From: Streptomyces sp. CB01580
GTDB lineage: Bacteria > Actinomycetota > Actinomycetes > Streptomycetales > Streptomycetaceae
DNA: 64,000 bases
Assembly (NCBI RefSeq): GCF_001905795.1
Contig: NZ_LIXJ01000013.1
Span: 124,001 to 188,000, forward strand
Direction: 5' to 3'
The position numbers were made by a program, and so were the translations under genes. Positions 59,637-64,000 of this stretch are shown in pieces (the stretch's first letter is position 1; every line of letters starts with the position of its first letter). The notes beneath the pieces are model-generated. The model had not been told where the DNA came from, did not search any database, and worked only from the letters and a program-made list of their open reading frames with translations.

Positions 59637-60821
59637 GTGGACCTGTTCGAGTACCAGGCGAGGGACCTCTTCGCCAAGCACGGTGTACCGGTGCTGGCCG
59701 GTGAAGTCATCGACACGCCTGAGGCAGCCCGCGAGGCGACCGAGCGGCTGGGCGGCAAGTCGGTCGTCAAGGCGCAGGTGAAGGTCGGAGGCCGCGGCAA
59801 GGCCGGCGGCGTCAAGCTGGCCTCCACCCCCGACGAGGCGGTCGCCCGCGCGACCGACATTCTCGGCATGGACATCAAGGGCCACACGGTCCACAAGGTG
59901 ATGATCGCCGAGACCGCGCCCGAGATCGTCGAGGAGTACTACGTCTCGTACCTCCTCGACCGCACCAACCGCACCTTCCTGGCCATGGCCTCGGTGCAGG
60001 GCGGCATGGACATCGAGGAGGTCGCGGAGAAGACCCCCGAGGCCCTCGCGAAGGTCCCGGTCGACTCCAACACCGGCGTCACCATCGAGAAGGCCCGCGA
60101 GATCGTCGCCCAGGCGAAGTTCCCCGCCGAGGTCGCCGAGCAGGTCGCCGAGGTCATGGTGACCCTGTGGAAGACCTTCGTCGCCGAGGACGCGCTCCTC
60201 GTCGAGGTCAACCCGCTCGCCAAGGTCGCCTCCGGCGACATCCTGGCGCTGGACGGCAAGGTCTCGCTCGACGACAACGCCGACTTCCGTCAGCCCGAGC
60301 ACGAGGCGCTGGAGGACAAGGCCGCGGCCAACCCGCTGGAGGCCGCCGCCAAGGCCAAGAACCTCAACTACGTCAAGCTCGACGGCGAGGTCGGCATCAT
60401 CGGCAACGGCGCCGGTCTGGTCATGTCGACCCTGGACGTCGTCGCTTACGCCGGTGAGAAGCACGGCGACGTGAAGCCCGCCAACTTCCTCGACATCGGT
60501 GGCGGCGCCTCCGCCGAGGTCATGGCGAACGGCCTGGAGATCATCCTCGGCGACCCGGACGTCAAGTCCGTCTTCGTCAACGTCTTCGGTGGCATCACCG
60601 CGTGCGACGAGGTCGCCAACGGCATCGTCCAGGCGCTCGAACTGCTCAAGTCCAAGGGCGAGGACGTCACCAAGCCGCTGGTCGTGCGCCTCGACGGCAA
60701 CAACGCGGAGCTGGGTCGCAGGATCCTCTCCGACGCCAACCACCCGCTCGTGCAGCGCGTGGACACCATGGACGGCGCGGCCGACAAGGCCGCCGAGCTC
60801 GCCGCGGCTGCTGCGAAGTAA
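59637..60821 (+). CDS. sucC: Succinyl-CoA synthetase beta subunit
   Basis: 394 residues, ADP-forming type. ATP-grasp domain (M-D-L-F-E-Y-Q-A-R-D-L-F start, Q-V-K-V-G-G-R-G-K-A-G-G-V-K) and CoA-ligase domain (G-I-T-A-C-D-E-V-A-N-G). Converts succinyl-CoA to succinate with ATP formation in the TCA cycle. The start GTG at 59637 follows AAGGGACGG. sucD follows 21 bp on. Confidence 0.96.
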   Translation: MDLFEYQARDLFAKHGVPVLAGEVIDTPEAAREATERLGGKSVVKAQVKVGGRGKAGGVKLASTPDEAVARATDILGMDIKGHTVHKVMIAETAPEIVEEYYVSYLLDRTNRTFLAMASVQGGMDIEEVAEKTPEALAKVPVDSNTGVTIEKAREIVAQAKFPAEVAEQVAEVMVTLWKTFVAEDALLVEVNPLAKVASGDILALDGKVSLDDNADFRQPEHEALEDKAAANPLEAAAKAKNLNYVKLDGEVGIIGNGAGLVMSTLDVVAYAGEKHGDVKPANFLDIGGGASAEVMANGLEIILGDPDVKSVFVNVFGGITACDEVANGIVQALELLKSKGEDVTKPLVVRLDGNNAELGRRILSDANHPLVQRVDTMDGAADKAAELAAAAAK

Positions 60822-60842
60822 GGGACGAGGGACTCCAACACC

Positions 60843-61727
60843 ATGGCAATCTTCCTCACCAAGGACAGCAAGGTCATCGTCCAGGGGATGACCGGTGCCA
60901 CCGGTATGAAGCACACCAAGCTCATGCTCGGCGACGGCACGAACATCGTCGGTGGCGTGAACCCGCGCAAGGCGGGCACGTCGGTCGACTTCGACGGCAC
61001 CGAGGTACCCGTGTTCGGCACGGTCGCCGAGGCGATGGAGAAGACCGGCGCGAACGTGTCGGTGCTCTTCGTGCCGCCGGCCTTCGCCAAGGCCGCCGTG
61101 GTCGAGGCGATCGACGCCGAGATCCCGCTCGCCGTCGTGATCACCGAGGGCATCGCCGTCCACGACTCCGCCGCCTTCTGGGCGTACGCGAGCTCGAAGG
61201 GCAACAAGACCCGGATCATCGGCCCGAACTGCCCCGGCCTGATCACCCCCGGCCAGTCCAACGCCGGCATCATCCCGGGCGACATCACCAAGCCCGGCCG
61301 CATCGGTCTCGTGTCCAAGTCCGGCACGCTGACCTACCAGATGATGTACGAGCTCCGTGACATCGGCTTCTCGTCCGCCGTCGGCATCGGTGGCGACCCG
61401 GTCATCGGTACGACGCACATCGACGCCCTCGCCGCGTTCGAGGCCGACCCCGACACCGACCTGATCGTGATGATCGGCGAGATCGGCGGCGACGCCGAGG
61501 AGCGCGCTGCCGACTTCATCAAGGCCAACGTCACCAAGCCGGTCGTCGGTTACGTCGCGGGCTTCACCGCCCCCGAGGGCAAGACCATGGGCCACGCCGG
61601 CGCCATCGTCTCCGGCTCCTCCGGCACCGCGCAGGCGAAGAAGGAGGCCTTGGAGGCCGCCGGCGTCAAGGTCGGCAAGACGCCGACCGAGACCGCCAAG
61701 CTCGCGCGCGGGATCCTCGGCGCCTGA
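60843..61727 (+). CDS. sucD: Succinyl-CoA synthetase alpha subunit
   Basis: 294 residues. CoA-binding domain (G-M-T-G-A-T-G near residue 16) and the phosphorylated His251 in G-H-A-G-A-I-V-S-G. Partner of sucC in an alpha2beta2 or alpha-beta enzyme. The ATG is 21 bp after the sucC stop; transcription ends at the strong hairpin at 61774-61819. Confidence 0.97.
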   Translation: MAIFLTKDSKVIVQGMTGATGMKHTKLMLGDGTNIVGGVNPRKAGTSVDFDGTEVPVFGTVAEAMEKTGANVSVLFVPPAFAKAAVVEAIDAEIPLAVVITEGIAVHDSAAFWAYASSKGNKTRIIGPNCPGLITPGQSNAGIIPGDITKPGRIGLVSKSGTLTYQMMYELRDIGFSSAVGIGGDPVIGTTHIDALAAFEADPDTDLIVMIGEIGGDAEERAADFIKANVTKPVVGYVAGFTAPEGKTMGHAGAIVSGSSGTAQAKKEALEAAGVKVGKTPTETAKLARGILGA

Positions 61728-61773
61728 CCGTCGTTCCGACCGGGGCGGCACGCCCCGGCGCGGCACCGCACAG

Positions 61774-61819
61774 ACGGCGCGGGCCCGCACCCCTGACCAG
61801 GGGTGCGGGCCCGCGCCGT
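61774..61819 (+). terminator. sucCD terminator
   Basis: A perfect 21-bp stem (61774-61794 with 61799-61819) with a 4-nt loop, followed by TTTTCGTT. It is the strongest intrinsic terminator in the window. Confidence 0.93.
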
Positions 61820-61922
61820 TTTCGTTCCGCCGCAGGACCGCCCGTGCACGCGGCTCCGTGACAGCTCGTATGCCCGGCCTCCGTGGCGGTCGGGGAAGGC
61901 CCCGTGACGGGCGGGAAGGCGG

Positions 61923-62990
61923 TCAGTCGGCCCGGGGGGTCGGTCGGGCGGGCCCCTGGACGAGTTCGCCGTACAGCCGTGTGCGCAGCTTCAGATCCTG
62001 CGGGGGCGGCGGTTGCGGACCGAATCGCGGCGGCGCCTCCTCCACCCGGTGGGCCGGGGACTCCGCGGGCTCGTACCGGTCCGGCAACGTGACCAGGGCG
62101 AACAGCGCCAGACCGATCAGCAGCGCCGCGAAGGAGAAGACCACCCCGGTCCACCACCGCGCCCGGCGCTCGCTGCCGGTACGGACCGCGTCGGGCGTGG
62201 GGAGCGCGGCGGACGCCTCGGGGTGCCCCCGGGCGAGCACGCCGATCCGTTCACGCAGGAGGGCCGACCGTTCGGCGGTGGACGAGGGTTCCGCCAGTTC
62301 GGGCAGCCGCTCGACGACCGCGGCACGCGCGTTCATCAGCCTGCTCGCCGTCGCCGGGGTACTGGCCTCCGTCTCCGCCGCGGTCTCCGGCAGGGCCAGG
62401 CCGACGGCGTCGTGAAGCACGAGCGTGCGCCGGTAGGACGGGGGCAGCGCGAGCAGCGCGTCGAGCAGCGCCCGTTCACCGGGCTCCTCGGGCGGCGGGT
62501 CGACGGCGCGGTGCGCGAGGCGCAGCCGGTGCCACGGCGACAGCGCGTACTCGTACGCCGCCGCCCGCACCCAGCCGACCGGGTCGCGGTCCACCGCGAC
62601 CTCGGGCCAACGCTCCCAGGCCAGTGCGAAGGCCCGCGCGACGGACTCGCGGGAGCGTCCTCGGCGCCCGGTCAGCAGGAACGTCTGGTGGAAGAGGGCG
62701 GTCGAGCAGTGCGCGTACAGGGCGTCGAACGCCTCGACCGCCGCCTCGGACACATCGCACAGCTCGACGGAACCACGATCCCCTTCCTCGGATCCGGCAG
62801 CTCCGGATCCGGCGGGCCCGACCCCGGCAGGCCCGGACCCGCCGGTGGGCCTTGGCCCGCTGGGCGCGGGCACGGATCCGGCAGGCAGGGGCAGGGATTT
62901 GGCAGGCGCGGGCACGGATCCGGCAGGCGCGGGCACGGTGGGCAGGAAGGGTGGTTCAGGGGTGTCGCGGGGGCGCCCGGCCGGCGTCAT
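61923..62990 (-). CDS. Sigma-70-like (ECF) protein with a C-terminal membrane anchor
   Basis: 355 residues. An N-terminal Pro/Ala/Gly/Ser repeat region (residues 10-68). A degenerate sigma region 2 (about 82-145) and a sigma region 4 HTH (about 172-230; L-P-P-S-Y-R-R-T-L-V-L) follow. Then comes a single transmembrane helix (283-303) and a short outside tail. An ECF-like domain tethered to the membrane is unusual; it may be a sigma factor released by proteolysis or a non-sigma relative. No anti-sigma gene is adjacent. Divergent from the PerM-like gene. Confidence 0.8.
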   Translation of the reverse strand: MTPAGRPRDTPEPPFLPTVPAPAGSVPAPAKSLPLPAGSVPAPSGPRPTGGSGPAGVGPAGSGAAGSEEGDRGSVELCDVSEAAVEAFDALYAHCSTALFHQTFLLTGRRGRSRESVARAFALAWERWPEVAVDRDPVGWVRAAAYEYALSPWHRLRLAHRAVDPPPEEPGERALLDALLALPPSYRRTLVLHDAVGLALPETAAETEASTPATASRLMNARAAVVERLPELAEPSSTAERSALLRERIGVLARGHPEASAALPTPDAVRTGSERRARWWTGVVFSFAALLIGLALFALVTLPDRYEPAESPAHRVEEAPPRFGPQPPPPQDLKLRTRLYGELVQGPARPTPRAD

Positions 62991-63106
62991 GAACGGGCCC
63001 TCGTGGGCCTGCGCCGAGTCATTGAGTACATAAACGTATATTGAGCGACACAGCGGCCGTTCTCCCGTTACACGAAATAGGCGCGTGTCGTTGGCAGCAT
63101 GATGAC

Positions 63107-64000
63107 GTGACCCAAGTGACCGGAGGCAGCCCGCCGTTGTCGGCGGAACAAACCGCGGAACAGGCCGTGAGGCGGACCGCGGAACAGACCGGGAGAAAGA
63201 CCGAGGGGCCGGTCGGCGTGCGGGCGGCGGAACGATCCGTACGACGCAGCCGCTCCGCCGTACTGGTCTTCACCTTCCTGCGCGGAGGGCTCGCGGCCGG
63301 GCTGGGCCTCGGCGCGCTCACCGTGCTCGTCATGGTGCTGTGGATCAGTTCCCCGAGCCCCGACGACGGGCCCTCCGGAGCCCTTCACACGGCGGCCGGG
63401 CTCTGGCTGCTCGCCCATGGCGCGGAGCTGATCAGGACCGACACGCTCGACGGGATCCCGGCCCCGGTCGGTCTCGTCCCCCTGCTGCCGGCCGTACTGC
63501 CGCTGTGGCTGGTGCACCGTGCGGCCCGGGACGTCCTGGAGGCCCGGGAGGGGCGCGCGGCGCCTTCGGCGTCGGCCGCGTTCGGCCTGGTCACGGGCGG
63601 GTACGCGGTGGTCATGGCGGCGGTCGCGTTCTATGTGCGAGGCGGTTCGCCGTCCGTGGGCATGGTGTCGCTGCTCTTTCCTGCGGCCGTGGTGGTGGCT
63701 GCTGCCGCGGCGGCCGGTGTGTGGACGGCGCACGGGCACCCGGTCGGTCCGCTCCCGCCCCGGGTGCCGATGCGTATCCGTGCGACGCTGGCGCGCTCCC
63801 GGGTCCGGGAACGCGCCGCGACGGTGTGGCGGTCCGCCGCGGCGGGCGTGATGACGCTGCTGGGCGGTGGGGCGCTGCTCGTCGCCGTGGCGCTGGTCTG
63901 GCACGCCGACGCGGCTCAGCAGTCGTTCGTCCAGCTCGTCGGCGGCTGGGTGGACCGGGGCGCGGTGCTGCTGCTGGCGCTGGTCCTGGTGCCGAACGCG
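63107..64000 (+). CDS. DUF6350/PerM-type membrane protein, truncated at window edge
   Basis: 298 residues visible, running off the right edge in frame. A polar ~45-residue N-terminus (A-E-Q-T repeats) is followed by at least six transmembrane helices. It looks like the actinobacterial DUF6350 proteins that are sometimes labelled cell division protein PerM. It lies upstream of purine genes in Streptomyces, as I recall. I chose GTG at 63107; the next in-frame GTG (63116) is only three codons later. Confidence 0.75.
   Translation, partial: MTQVTGGSPPLSAEQTAEQAVRRTAEQTGRKTEGPVGVRAAERSVRRSRSAVLVFTFLRGGLAAGLGLGALTVLVMVLWISSPSPDDGPSGALHTAAGLWLLAHGAELIRTDTLDGIPAPVGLVPLLPAVLPLWLVHRAARDVLEAREGRAAPSASAAFGLVTGGYAVVMAAVAFYVRGGSPSVGMVSLLFPAAVVVAAAAAAGVWTAHGHPVGPLPPRVPMRIRATLARSRVRERAATVWRSAAAGVMTLLGGGALLVAVALVWHADAAQQSFVQLVGGWVDRGAVLLLALVLVPNA

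Overview
The window is a GC-rich actinobacterial chromosome segment, almost certainly from a Streptomyces. Codon third positions are nearly all G or C, GTG starts are common, several genes appear leaderless, and whiD sits beside bldM. The order whiD, bldM, ECF sigma factor (shbA-like), guaB, guaB3, later guaA, icmB and sucCD agrees with my memory of the S. coelicolor core region around SCO4767-SCO4812. That is recall, not a search. I see no prophage, insertion sequence, CRISPR array, tRNA or rRNA.

Layout. 1-5.7 kb: a sugar ABC uptake operon (binding lipoprotein, permease), a DeoR/LacI-type regulator and a secreted beta-helix protein, linked by shared TGATCGAA-type sites. 5.8-8.6 kb: an SDR enzyme, a MOSC protein and a LysR regulator. 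8.8-14.3 kb: developmental regulators (whiD, and bldM with a clear sigma-BldN promoter), an ECF sigma factor, then guaB behind a perfect sigma-R-type promoter, and guaB3. The guaB-guaB3 gap is almost entirely folded. 14.4-18.4 kb: a small membrane protein, a nucleotide-sugar dehydrogenase homologue lacking its catalytic Cys, and glpD. 18.4-26.8 kb: a serine hydrolase and three membrane Ser/Thr kinases, the middle one a pseudokinase with a large insertion. 26.9-36.9 kb: semialdehyde dehydrogenase, a GMC-type flavoenzyme, chorismate mutase with a putative Phe/Tyr attenuator, guaA, a Uma2 protein, a class II aldolase and a membrane protein. 37-41.3 kb: DoxX plus a Lia-like envelope-stress locus. 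41.4-50.5 kb: GNAT, an NlpC/P60 hydrolase, PcrA/UvrD helicase, an M23 peptidase, a lipase-like protein without its serine, and icmB. 50.8-59.4 kb: a five-gene divergent MoxR/VWA/SWIM system. 59.6-64 kb: sucCD, a membrane-anchored sigma-like protein and the start of a PerM-type membrane protein.

Two loci stand out. First, the divergent SWIM/DUF5691 and MoxR/DUF5682/VWA operons (resembling E. coli yehL-yehM-yehP-yehQ) share a 13-bp element, CCGATTGTCAGTG, in front of each operon. It fits the RecA-independent (PafBC) DNA-damage promoter pattern TTGTCRGTG-N8-TANNNT, so the system may be damage-inducible. Second, the chorismate mutase gene is preceded by a promoter, a leaderless 23-codon leader peptide with Phe-Val-Phe-Thr-Tyr (including the rare codons TTT and TAT) and a 14-bp terminator hairpin. 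This is the expected design of a Phe/Tyr attenuator.

Functional links: purine supply (guaB, guaB3, guaA), cell-envelope building and sensing (kinases, Lia-like system, NlpC/P60, M23), central carbon (glpD, gabD-like, sucCD, icmB) and development (whiD, bldM). All functions are inferred from protein motifs read by eye; no database search was possible.
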